Of a DNA stretch of 5,726 nt, positions 1 through 5,289 are shown piece by piece. The stretch's first letter is position 1. Each line of letters starts with the position of its first letter. The position numbers and the translations under genes are program-made. The stretch is from the NCBI GenBank assembly GCA_013330765.1, contig DUHU01000041.1, positions 1 to 5,726 on the forward strand, written 5' to 3'. The notes beneath the pieces are model-generated. The model ran no database searches and was not told where the DNA came from. It was given only the letters and a program-made list of their open reading frames with translations. Source of the stretch: Candidatus Poseidoniaceae archaeon (GTDB lineage Archaea > Thermoplasmatota > Poseidoniia > Poseidoniales > Poseidoniaceae).

Positions 1-1074
1 CTCGCTGCTGTATTCTGCGATGGCCGTGTTCTTGTTGAGGGCTCCGACCGTGATGACGTCCTCGGCACCTCCTGGCGTTCCAATGGTGCCCGGGGCTGCT
101 GAATTACCGGCGGCGATCAGCATGCTGATGCCCGCTCGGACCATTTCGTTGGCGAAGCGGTTCACGCTGTCTTCCTCCGAAGAGGTCCACTCGATCGGCC
201 CTGGCCCACCGAGGCTCATGGATGCTGCACGGATGTTGTACTCGTAGCGGTAGTCCACGGTCCATTGCATGCCGGCCATGACCACAGAGAAGCTCCCAGA
301 GCCACCCGCATCGAGGACTTTGACGCCCACGAGGAAGGCTCCTGGAGCCATTCCTGGATGGTCGTATGATGGGGCACCGGTGCCTGCCACGGTCCCTGCG
401 CAGTGCGAGCCATGGCCTTGATCGTCGTACGGGAACACCTCGGTGCCGTTGACCTTGTCTGGATTGTTGACGGGGTCATAGAACCCGATGATCTTGGGGT
501 CGTTGGTGCTGTTGTCGTCGTCCATGTCGTCGAGGCCAACGTGCATGCCGTCGATGCCTGTGTCGATGACCGCAACGGTCACGCCGGAGCCGTCGTAGCC
601 CGTCGCTTGCTGTGCGAGGTCCACTTCGTGGACCACAGCGGCATCGCCATTTTGCACTTCGAGCATGCCGTCAAGTTCGAGCATCACCACACCAGGCAGG
701 GCGGTGGCTTCGAGGACCATGTCGTGGGGCACGCGCCCTGCAACGGCATCGATGAGCGGCAGGTCCCAACCGTGCACGTATCCTAGTTCACGTTCAAGCA
801 TGGCCACGTCGGCCGGGGTCGGAGTGTGATCGAAATCGATGATGAGCGGCAAGGTGCCTTCCTCGTCTAGGAACAACGGGTGGTCATGGTACTTTTCGAC
901 CATGTCCCCGATGCCGTTGCCGTCTCGGTCCACGGTGGTCTCCACCCACCAACCTTCCGCTTCTTCCACGGTTTCAACGGTGGGAACGCTCACCGAAGCC
1001 ATGGCCAAGGGGAGCACAAGGAGCGCGAGGACGGTCAAGACGATGAGGCGTTGCGTGGCCGCCTTTGTGGTCAT
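1..1074 (-). CDS. Secreted subtilisin-like serine protease (S8), C-terminus beyond window
   Basis: The first 358 residues of a subtilase, an endoprotease probably secreted to digest external protein. The ATG at 1074-1072 is followed by a short basic stretch (K4, R9), a hydrophobic core (about residues 10-24) and an Ala-x-Ala-like end (LAMAS), as in a Sec signal peptide. Residues 49-60 form a calcium-loop pattern (D49, D51, N53, G54, D57, E60) of the thrombospondin-3/dockerin type. Residues about 75-148 look like an I9-type propeptide. The catalytic domain then starts: Asp171 in VAVIDTGID, His221 in GHGSHCAGTVAG, the substrate-binding stretch ASMSLGG (284-290) and the oxyanion Asn324 in AAGNS. 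The catalytic Ser (GTSMA motif) should lie left of base 1. The frame is open to the edge, so this is a truncation by the window, not a broken gene. No Shine-Dalgarno precedes the start. Family assignment is firm; substrate is unknown. Confidence 0.95.
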   Translation of the reverse strand, partial: MTTKAATQRLIVLTVLALLVLPLAMASVSVPTVETVEEAEGWWVETTVDRDGNGIGDMVEKYHDHPLFLDEEGTLPLIIDFDHTPTPADVAMLERELGYVHGWDLPLIDAVAGRVPHDMVLEATALPGVVMLELDGMLEVQNGDAAVVHEVDLAQQATGYDGSGVTVAVIDTGIDGMHVGLDDMDDDNSTNDPKIIGFYDPVNNPDKVNGTEVFPYDDQGHGSHCAGTVAGTGAPSYDHPGMAPGAFLVGVKVLDAGGSGSFSVVMAGMQWTVDYRYEYNIRAASMSLGGPGPIEWTSSEEDSVNRFANEMVRAGISMLIAAGNSAAPGTIGTPGGAEDVITVGALNKNTAIAEYSSE

Positions 1075-1246
1075 GGGCCGACGTACGGTGGGGCCTGCTT
1101 GAAGGCATCGATTTCCCGGGCGACGTCAAAAGCGACGCTCCTTGGTGCAAACAGAGGATGGCGGGCCATCGCCGGAACCCGAGGAAACAATGGCTCCCCA
1201 CGTTCATCCTCGGCTCCTTGATAGCGGCGTGAGGTCAGCGGCCGCC
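1075..1246. other. Divergent intergenic spacer between subtilase and orn
   Basis: This 172-base spacer must hold the promoters of both divergent genes. I see no convincing bacterial -35/-10 pair and no strong archaeal TATA box. The best candidates are weak: CTTGATAGC around 1217-1225, about 26 bases before the orn start, which would suit a leaderless archaeal transcript, and GAGGT at 1231-1235, which could serve as a ribosome binding site for orn. The reading frame of orn stays open upstream to about 1142, but the protein family begins at the downstream Met, so I treat the rest as non-coding. Confidence 0.5.
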
Positions 1247-1783
1247 ATGCCAGACGACCGAATGGTGTGGATCGACCTCGAAATGACGGGATTGGACATC
1301 ACCCATGACAGGATCATCGAAATCGCCACATTGGTGACCGACGGTGAGTTGAACCTCATCGCTGAAGGGCCAAATCTTGCCGTTCACGTCAGCGAAGCGG
1401 CCATCTCGGGGATGGACGAATGGAACACCACACATCACCACGCAAGCGGGCTCGTGGATCGCATCAGAGCAGAAGGCGTCAGCATCCAAGAAGCCGAAGC
1501 ACAGACCCTTGCCTTCCTGCGTGACCATGTCGAAGCAAACACCGCACCGCTGTGTGGCAATTCGGTCTGGAACGACAAGCGCTTTCTCGAGAAGGAAATG
1601 CCGGACATTGTTGCCTTCCTCCATTACCGGATGATCGACGTCTCGACGGTCAAAGAACTCGCTCGACGTTGGTATCCAGACGTGCCACGCTACGACAAGA
1701 AAGGCGCTCATCTTGCCTTGGACGACATCCGAGAATCGGTGGAAGAATTGCGCCACTTTCGTGAGCGCGTGTTTCGTTCCTGA
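1247..1783 (+). CDS. orn: Oligoribonuclease (DEDDh 3'-5' exonuclease)
   Basis: A 178-residue oligoribonuclease. The family degrades the shortest RNAs (chiefly dinucleotides, including pGpG from c-di-GMP turnover in bacteria) to mononucleotides in the cytoplasm. The DEDDh residues are visible: Asp and Glu in WIDLEMTGLD close to the N-terminus, Asp in GNSVWNDKRFL, and His and Asp in GAHLALDDIRESVEEL near the C-terminus. The stretches RIIEIATLVTD, ASGLVDRI and DVSTVKELARRWYP match the E. coli family member (about 181 residues) closely as I recall it. I chose the ATG at 1247, which gives the family length and has GAGGT (1231-1235) 11 bases upstream; the in-frame ATG at 1262 (MVWIDLEM) is a possible alternative. 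The TGA stop directly abuts the stop of the convergent xdhC-like gene. Strong identification; finding this enzyme would be less expected in an archaeon. Confidence 0.96.
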   Translation: MPDDRMVWIDLEMTGLDITHDRIIEIATLVTDGELNLIAEGPNLAVHVSEAAISGMDEWNTTHHHASGLVDRIRAEGVSIQEAEAQTLAFLRDHVEANTAPLCGNSVWNDKRFLEKEMPDIVAFLHYRMIDVSTVKELARRWYPDVPRYDKKGAHLALDDIRESVEELRHFRERVFRS

Positions 1784-2695
1784 TCACAAAGCATCTCGCC
1801 ATGTCGGTGCACCTGGAGCCAAACCGGCTTCAGATGCCATGATGGAAGCGGCAACCGCCACAGCGATTTCTTCAGGAGTTTCAGCCCCAATGTTGAGACC
1901 AATGGGGCAAACCACCGCCTCGACCACCGCCTCTGGCAAACCTGCGTCCATGCAACCGTCTCGGAATGAGGTCCACTTTGCCCTTGAACCAATGCAGCCA
2001 ATGCGAGGGGTTCCGAGGCGACCAGGGGTTTGTTGTGCAGCCGCAAAACGCTCCAGCAGACCGTGCAGGCGTTCCCTGTCCTCGACATGATCGTGGCCGA
2101 GGAGGAGAATGTCTGTGAAGCGGGCCAAGGACTCCGCGTTTTCTTTCGCCAGAAATGCTTCAACGCTCGACACGTGACGCTCGACGGCGACTGGATGCTG
2201 TTCTGAGGTGGCGTAGGCTTCCCTCGTGTCTTGCACAGACGTTCGCCAACCAAGTTGTTCGGCGAGCTGCGCGAACGCCACGGCACAATGGCCACCGCCC
2301 ATCAGCAACACGTGCGGGGTCGGATTCAGCACATCGATGGACACGGTGACCCTTCCTCCACAAAGCGAATCCAGGGCCACGACCTCATAGCCCTTGGCCC
2401 CGCGATGCAGACCGTAAGTGAGGACGGCTCCCATGGGCCGGCCGGGAGCTTCCAACCGTTCCAGCATCGCGGCTTTCACCCGCTCCTCGAGTCCCGCTCC
2501 TCCAACGGTGCCGTTCCATGTTGGCCCGGCACAAAGGGCAAGCTTGGCCCCTGCCTTGCCGGGCACGGAGCCTGAAGTCGTGACCACGGAGGCCACCACC
2601 ACGCGTTGCCCTGCATCGCACGTCGCGAGCGCCCAACGCAACACGTCGAGGCCCATGATGGGGCGTGGTGGCCGCACGTCAAGGGTTTTCTCCAC
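1784..2695 (-). CDS. XdhC/CoxI-family molybdenum hydroxylase maturation protein
   Basis: A 303-residue protein with both halves of the XdhC family. XdhC binds molybdenum cofactor, helps its sulfuration and delivers it to xanthine-dehydrogenase-type enzymes. The N-terminal XdhC_CoxI domain (about residues 14-120) shows VVTTSGSVPGKAGAKL, GTVGGAGLEERV (a variant of the usual GGG-x-LE) and the Cys-Gly-Gly of LCGGRVTVSI (C112). The C-terminal Rossmann-like domain (about 127-290) shows VLLMGGGHCAVAFAQLAEQLGW, ILLLGHDHVED, RIGCIGSRAKW and the C-terminal signature VCPIGLNIGAETPEEIAVAVAA. The longest form starts at GTG 2695-2693, overlapping the upstream nucleotidyltransferase gene by 17 bases, which suggests translational coupling. 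The ATG at 2656-2654 (MGLDVLRW) is a credible alternative that would remove the overlap and leave a gap of 22 bases. No molybdenum hydroxylase is in view, so the client is unknown. Confidence 0.9.
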   Translation of the reverse strand: MEKTLDVRPPRPIMGLDVLRWALATCDAGQRVVVASVVTTSGSVPGKAGAKLALCAGPTWNGTVGGAGLEERVKAAMLERLEAPGRPMGAVLTYGLHRGAKGYEVVALDSLCGGRVTVSIDVLNPTPHVLLMGGGHCAVAFAQLAEQLGWRTSVQDTREAYATSEQHPVAVERHVSSVEAFLAKENAESLARFTDILLLGHDHVEDRERLHGLLERFAAAQQTPGRLGTPRIGCIGSRAKWTSFRDGCMDAGLPEAVVEAVVCPIGLNIGAETPEEIAVAVAASIMASEAGLAPGAPTWRDAL

Positions 2696-3254
2696 CGGCC
2701 AACCACGTTTCCAAAGCCGAGATAGACGCCAAATCGTCCGGTCGGTCGAGGTTCAAGTGAAGGAACGGCGCATTGACGTCGACGAGGATACGGGACTGCA
2801 AAGCGTCACGCAATGGGGCATCTCCAGCAAGGGCCTTGATGCGGACCAAAGCCTCACCTCGGACCAGCAAAGGGTGCCCTGCCCGTCCCTCATAGGACGG
2901 GACCACTGACTCTCCCGGGGTGTTGAGCACGCATCGGAGGACCGACGCATCCCATCCTGGCCGATCCACCGGACACACCAGCACTTCCGTGACCTCCGGG
3001 CCAAGTTCCAAAAGGCCGAGGTGAAGGCTTCCTGTTCGTCCATCGTCCGGCCGTGGATTGATCACCGTTCGGCATGGCAAGCCTTGTGCATCGGCTGCGA
3101 GGCTGGGGTGGGCCACAACCACCGTTTCGAGCCCAAAGGCCGTCAGCCGCTCCACCGCCACGCTCAGCACCGTGCCGCCAAGCAAGGGCACCAAGGCCTT
3201 CGGCTGACCGAGTCGGCGGCTTGCGCCACCGGCCAAGACCACGGCGTGGACCAT
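2679..3254 (-). CDS. MobA/MocA-like molybdenum cofactor nucleotidyltransferase
   Basis: A 191-residue NTP-transferase-fold protein (GT-A-like). Its place directly before an XdhC gene suggests the MocA role: transfer of CMP from CTP to Mo-molybdopterin, making the cytosine dinucleotide cofactor used by xanthine/CO dehydrogenase-type enzymes. Visible motifs: the N-terminal nucleotide-binding loop VVLAGGASRRLGQPKAL (residues 5-21), the Asp-Asp-Gly-x-x-Gly-Ser-Leu segment 70-77 that fits MocA's substrate loop, the metal-binding Asp97 in CPVDRPG, GHPLLV (126-131) and the C-terminal VNAPFLHLNLDRPDDLA. I chose ATG 3254-3252 because the conserved fold starts at once (MVHAVVLAGG) and GGTGGTG lies just upstream. 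An ATG at 3296-3294 would add 14 residues of unlikely sequence. MobA (GMP transfer) or another sugar-nucleotide-like activity cannot be excluded from sequence alone. The gene ends inside the start region of the xdhC-like gene. Confidence 0.88.
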   Translation of the reverse strand: MVHAVVLAGGASRRLGQPKALVPLLGGTVLSVAVERLTAFGLETVVVAHPSLAADAQGLPCRTVINPRPDDGRTGSLHLGLLELGPEVTEVLVCPVDRPGWDASVLRCVLNTPGESVVPSYEGRAGHPLLVRGEALVRIKALAGDAPLRDALQSRILVDVNAPFLHLNLDRPDDLASISALETWLAGGENP

Positions 3255-3296
3255 GCCACCACCAATGGAACGCGAGTGATGGGTCTTGTGCTTCAT

Positions 3297-3306
3297 AGGA
3301 GGTGGT
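3297..3306 (+). promoter_or_regulatory. Strong Shine-Dalgarno sequence, unusually far from its start
   Basis: AGGAGGTGGT is nearly a full complement of the 3' end of 16S rRNA and is the best ribosome binding site seen in the window. The only in-frame start codon downstream nearby is ATG 3322, which leaves 15 bases between them instead of the usual 5-9. No ATG, GTG or TTG lies in the correct frame between them. It supports translation of the acidic gene on the plus strand, although a chance match in this short divergent spacer is possible. Confidence 0.5.
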
Positions 3307-3322
3307 ACCAAGTCACGTGGTA
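3306..3322. promoter_or_regulatory. Small dyad (TACCA-N7-TGGTA) before the acidic gene
   Basis: TACCA (3306-3310) and TGGTA (3318-3322) form a perfect 5-base inverted repeat with a 7-base spacer, lying exactly between the Shine-Dalgarno sequence and the ATG at 3322. As RNA it could fold into a short hairpin that brings the two closer. As DNA it could be a 17-base operator in the divergent spacer shared with the nucleotidyltransferase gene. A dyad this short also occurs by chance, so function is speculative. Confidence 0.25.
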
Positions 3323-4101
3323 TGCCTTCAGGAATCGTCACGCAACGCGAGCAATGGGCTCCAAACATGGCCAAATCCATGCAATTGCTTGACTCGGTGC
3401 TCAAGGAACACCAACAGGTGACCGTGATGGACCCTCGTGCCGGCATCGTCCCCACCTGCCCCCGCCTCCTTGCCGTCGTTTTGCTCAAGGGAGACTCCGG
3501 CCGCAGTTATCGCCTCAGCATCAGGGACATGGACGACACAGGGCTGCATTGCAGTTTCACCATCGAGGGCGCCCGCTGGAGAACCGACCTCCTGACGCCG
3601 TACAAGACCGGGGCTGCTGTCGCCTCGCTCTGCCTGCAGTCCACCCAGAACGACTTGCCGGCCGGCGATCGCGCGGTGACCTTGGTCCTCTCCCTGTTGC
3701 GTGACCGTCAAACCGCGATGCGCATCCCACTGCTGGGCCAATTTATCGCTGCTGACCGTGCCTTGCTCAGGGACATCGGGATGTTCACCGATGAAGGACC
3801 CATGCCGGAATTTGATGAGCCGGACGAGTTTGATTTTCCCATCATGGACGTTGAACCTGATGAATTGGATTCCTCTCCCGATGAAGGCGAGCCCGAAGAC
3901 CCGCACGAATGGACTGAATTTGACGAGTGGCTTCATGCTCCACGAGAGGCTGACCCCGAACCGGTCACGCTCGAGGAGGGCGTTTCAGCTGAACATGCGG
4001 AGAATCCTCCTCCACGGGAGATGGTGCTTCTTCGGGCTGCGGATGAAGCCGCAGAGGTCGGCCTGGAGCATCTAGCCGAGGCCCTCAGGGCTCTTGCCTG
4101 A
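3322..4101 (+). CDS. Hypothetical acidic protein, family not recognised
   Basis: A 259-residue protein I do not recognise. Residues about 15-155 look like a folded domain: a short amphipathic N-terminal helix (AKSMQLLDSVLKEHQQ), a hydrophobic strand LLAVVLLKG followed by RSYRLSIRDMDD, then alternating hydrophobic segments (GAAVASLCLQS, AVTLVLSLLRDR, MRIPLLGQFIAADRALLRDIG). Residues 161-230 are probably disordered and very acidic: 27 Asp/Glu and only one Arg in 70 residues, with many Pro and recurring Glu-Phe-Asp-Glu/Glu-Pro-Asp-Glu patterns. Residues 231-259 look like a helix rich in Ala, Leu and Glu. There is no signal peptide or membrane segment, so it is probably cytoplasmic. The start at ATG 3322 has a strong but distant Shine-Dalgarno site; ATG 3367 (MAKSMQLL) is an alternative. 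It runs divergently from the molybdenum-cofactor pair and converges with the acyl-CoA dehydrogenase, one base between stops. Sustained open frame and patterned hydrophobicity support a real gene. Confidence 0.8.
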   Translation: MPSGIVTQREQWAPNMAKSMQLLDSVLKEHQQVTVMDPRAGIVPTCPRLLAVVLLKGDSGRSYRLSIRDMDDTGLHCSFTIEGARWRTDLLTPYKTGAAVASLCLQSTQNDLPAGDRAVTLVLSLLRDRQTAMRIPLLGQFIAADRALLRDIGMFTDEGPMPEFDEPDEFDFPIMDVEPDELDSSPDEGEPEDPHEWTEFDEWLHAPREADPEPVTLEEGVSAEHAENPPPREMVLLRAADEAAEVGLEHLAEALRALA

Positions 4102-4102
4102 C

Positions 4103-5248
4103 TCAGCCACGGGTGATTTCCCGGCCGATGATCATGCGTTGAACTTGGCTGCTGCCCTCGTAAATTTGCATGACTTTGGCCGCACGCATGAGACGTGCAA
4201 CGGGATATTCTTCGGAGTATCCGTACCCGCCATAGACCTGCACGGCGTCCGTAGCGACCTCCATCGCGCTGTCGGATGCGAAACGCTTCGCGTGGGCGGC
4301 AGATTCCGTGTTTCGAACGCCAGCGTCGCTCTCTGAAGCCGAACGCCACGTCAACATGCGGGACGCCTCGATCTTGGTCTTCATGTCGGCGAGCATGAAC
4401 TGGATGGCTTGGTGTTGATGAAGGGGCTTGCCGAAACTTTCCCGCTCACCGGCATAGGTCAGCGCGTGTTCGTAGGCTGCTCGTGCCAAGCCTGTCGCGT
4501 GAGCAGCGATGTTGGGGCGTGAAAGATCGAAGGCTTGCATGGCGTTCATCCATCCTCCAGACTCCGATTCGCCGATGAGGTGGTTGGCCGGCACACGCAC
4601 GTTCTCGAAGGTGATGGAACGTGTGTCGGAGCAGCGTTGACCCATGTTGGTCTCTTTCTTCCCGAGGCTCAAACCCTCACGGTTGGCCTCGACAATGAAG
4701 CCGGACATGCCTCGGTATCCGGCATTGGGATCGGTCTTGGCGAGCACGAAGAAAAAGTCCGCATACCCTGCTCCGGTGATCCACATCTTCGAACCGTTGA
4801 TGACGTACTCGTCGCCGTCCTTTCGAGCGGTCGTCGTGATGGCGGCCACGTCAGAACCGGCACCGGGCTCGGTGACGGCGTACGAGGCCAGAGCGCCCTC
4901 CTCCGCGATTTTCCGCAGCCAAACTTGCTTCTGTGCTTCCGTGGCTCCGGTGATGATCGGCGCCGTAGCCAAGGCCGTTGCGTACGCCGCGGTCGCAAAA
5001 CCTGGGTCGCCCCATGCCAACTCCTCGTTGACCAGCACTTCTTCCATGCAACCCAAACCAGGACCTCCGTAGGCCTCAGGGATGTGGAGGTTCAGCAATC
5101 CCATTTCATGGGCGGCCCGGATCGTGTCGAGGGGGTAGACCTCATCGGCGTCCCAATGCTCGGCGTGAGGGCGAATTTCGTCCACGGCAAATTCGTGGGC
5201 CAGTTCACGCAGCATCTCCTGCATCTCGTCGAGTTGGAAGTCGACCAT
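4103..5248 (-). CDS. Acyl-CoA dehydrogenase
   Basis: A complete 381-residue FAD-dependent acyl-CoA dehydrogenase, which makes the trans-2,3 double bond in acyl-CoA (fatty-acid beta-oxidation or branched-chain amino acid breakdown) and hands electrons to ETF. Domain order is standard: N-terminal helical domain (about 1-118), beta domain with YAVTEPGAGSDVAAI (123-137) and INGSKMWITGAGYADFFFVL (150-169), and C-terminal helical domain with RESFGKPLHQHQAIQFMLADM (269-289), VQVYGGYGYSEEYPVARLMR (337-355 region) and MQIYEGSSQVQRMII (360-374). Glu364 in YEG(S/T)SQ sits where the catalytic base of the short/medium-chain type lies. Length equals that of the family. Chain length or substrate cannot be read from the sequence. 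The gene follows an antiporter gene by 41 bases on the same strand, with no functional link evident, and ends one base from the stop of the convergent acidic gene. Confidence 0.97.
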   Translation of the reverse strand: MVDFQLDEMQEMLRELAHEFAVDEIRPHAEHWDADEVYPLDTIRAAHEMGLLNLHIPEAYGGPGLGCMEEVLVNEELAWGDPGFATAAYATALATAPIITGATEAQKQVWLRKIAEEGALASYAVTEPGAGSDVAAITTTARKDGDEYVINGSKMWITGAGYADFFFVLAKTDPNAGYRGMSGFIVEANREGLSLGKKETNMGQRCSDTRSITFENVRVPANHLIGESESGGWMNAMQAFDLSRPNIAAHATGLARAAYEHALTYAGERESFGKPLHQHQAIQFMLADMKTKIEASRMLTWRSASESDAGVRNTESAAHAKRFASDSAMEVATDAVQVYGGYGYSEEYPVARLMRAAKVMQIYEGSSQVQRMIIGREITRG

Positions 5249-5270
5249 GCCTTGCCGACAGGGCGGCCGG

Positions 5271-5280
5271 ACTTAATGCT
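5271..5280 (-). promoter_or_regulatory. Possible archaeal TATA-like element of the acyl-CoA dehydrogenase
   Basis: Read on the minus strand this is AGCATTAAGT, the most AT-rich run in the 41-base gap before the gene. Its centre lies about 28 bases upstream of the ATG at 5248, the distance expected of a TATA box for a leaderless archaeal transcript, and no Shine-Dalgarno sequence precedes that ATG. The match to a TATA consensus is weak, and the call depends on the organism being archaeal. Confidence 0.25.
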
Positions 5281-5289
5281 CGTCAATGC

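Noticed and set aside
403..786. Plus-strand open frame of 127 codons rich in Val, His and Asp inside the subtilase
   Set aside because: It is the antisense of the Asp/Val-rich catalytic core of the subtilase, whose motifs are decisive.
1142..1246. N-terminal extension of orn by 35 residues
   Set aside because: The added residues have no counterpart in the family, which begins at about the Met at 1247, and a ribosome-binding-like GAGGT lies just before that Met.
1235..1756. Open frame of 173 codons on the minus strand opposite orn
   Set aside because: The plus strand is a clear oligoribonuclease; the antisense translation has no family features.
3255..3488. N-terminal extension of the nucleotidyltransferase by up to 78 residues
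   Set aside because: The NTP-transferase fold begins directly at the Met at 3254. The extension would run across the divergent spacer and antisense to the acidic gene, with Cys/Thr-rich low-quality sequence.
3328..3936. Open frame of 202 codons on the minus strand opposite the acidic gene
   Set aside because: The plus-strand frame has the strong Shine-Dalgarno, ends neatly next to the neighbouring gene and shows patterned hydrophobicity. The minus frame has no support and may be a mirror of the acidic codons. As the plus gene is unrecognised, this rejection is less certain than the others.
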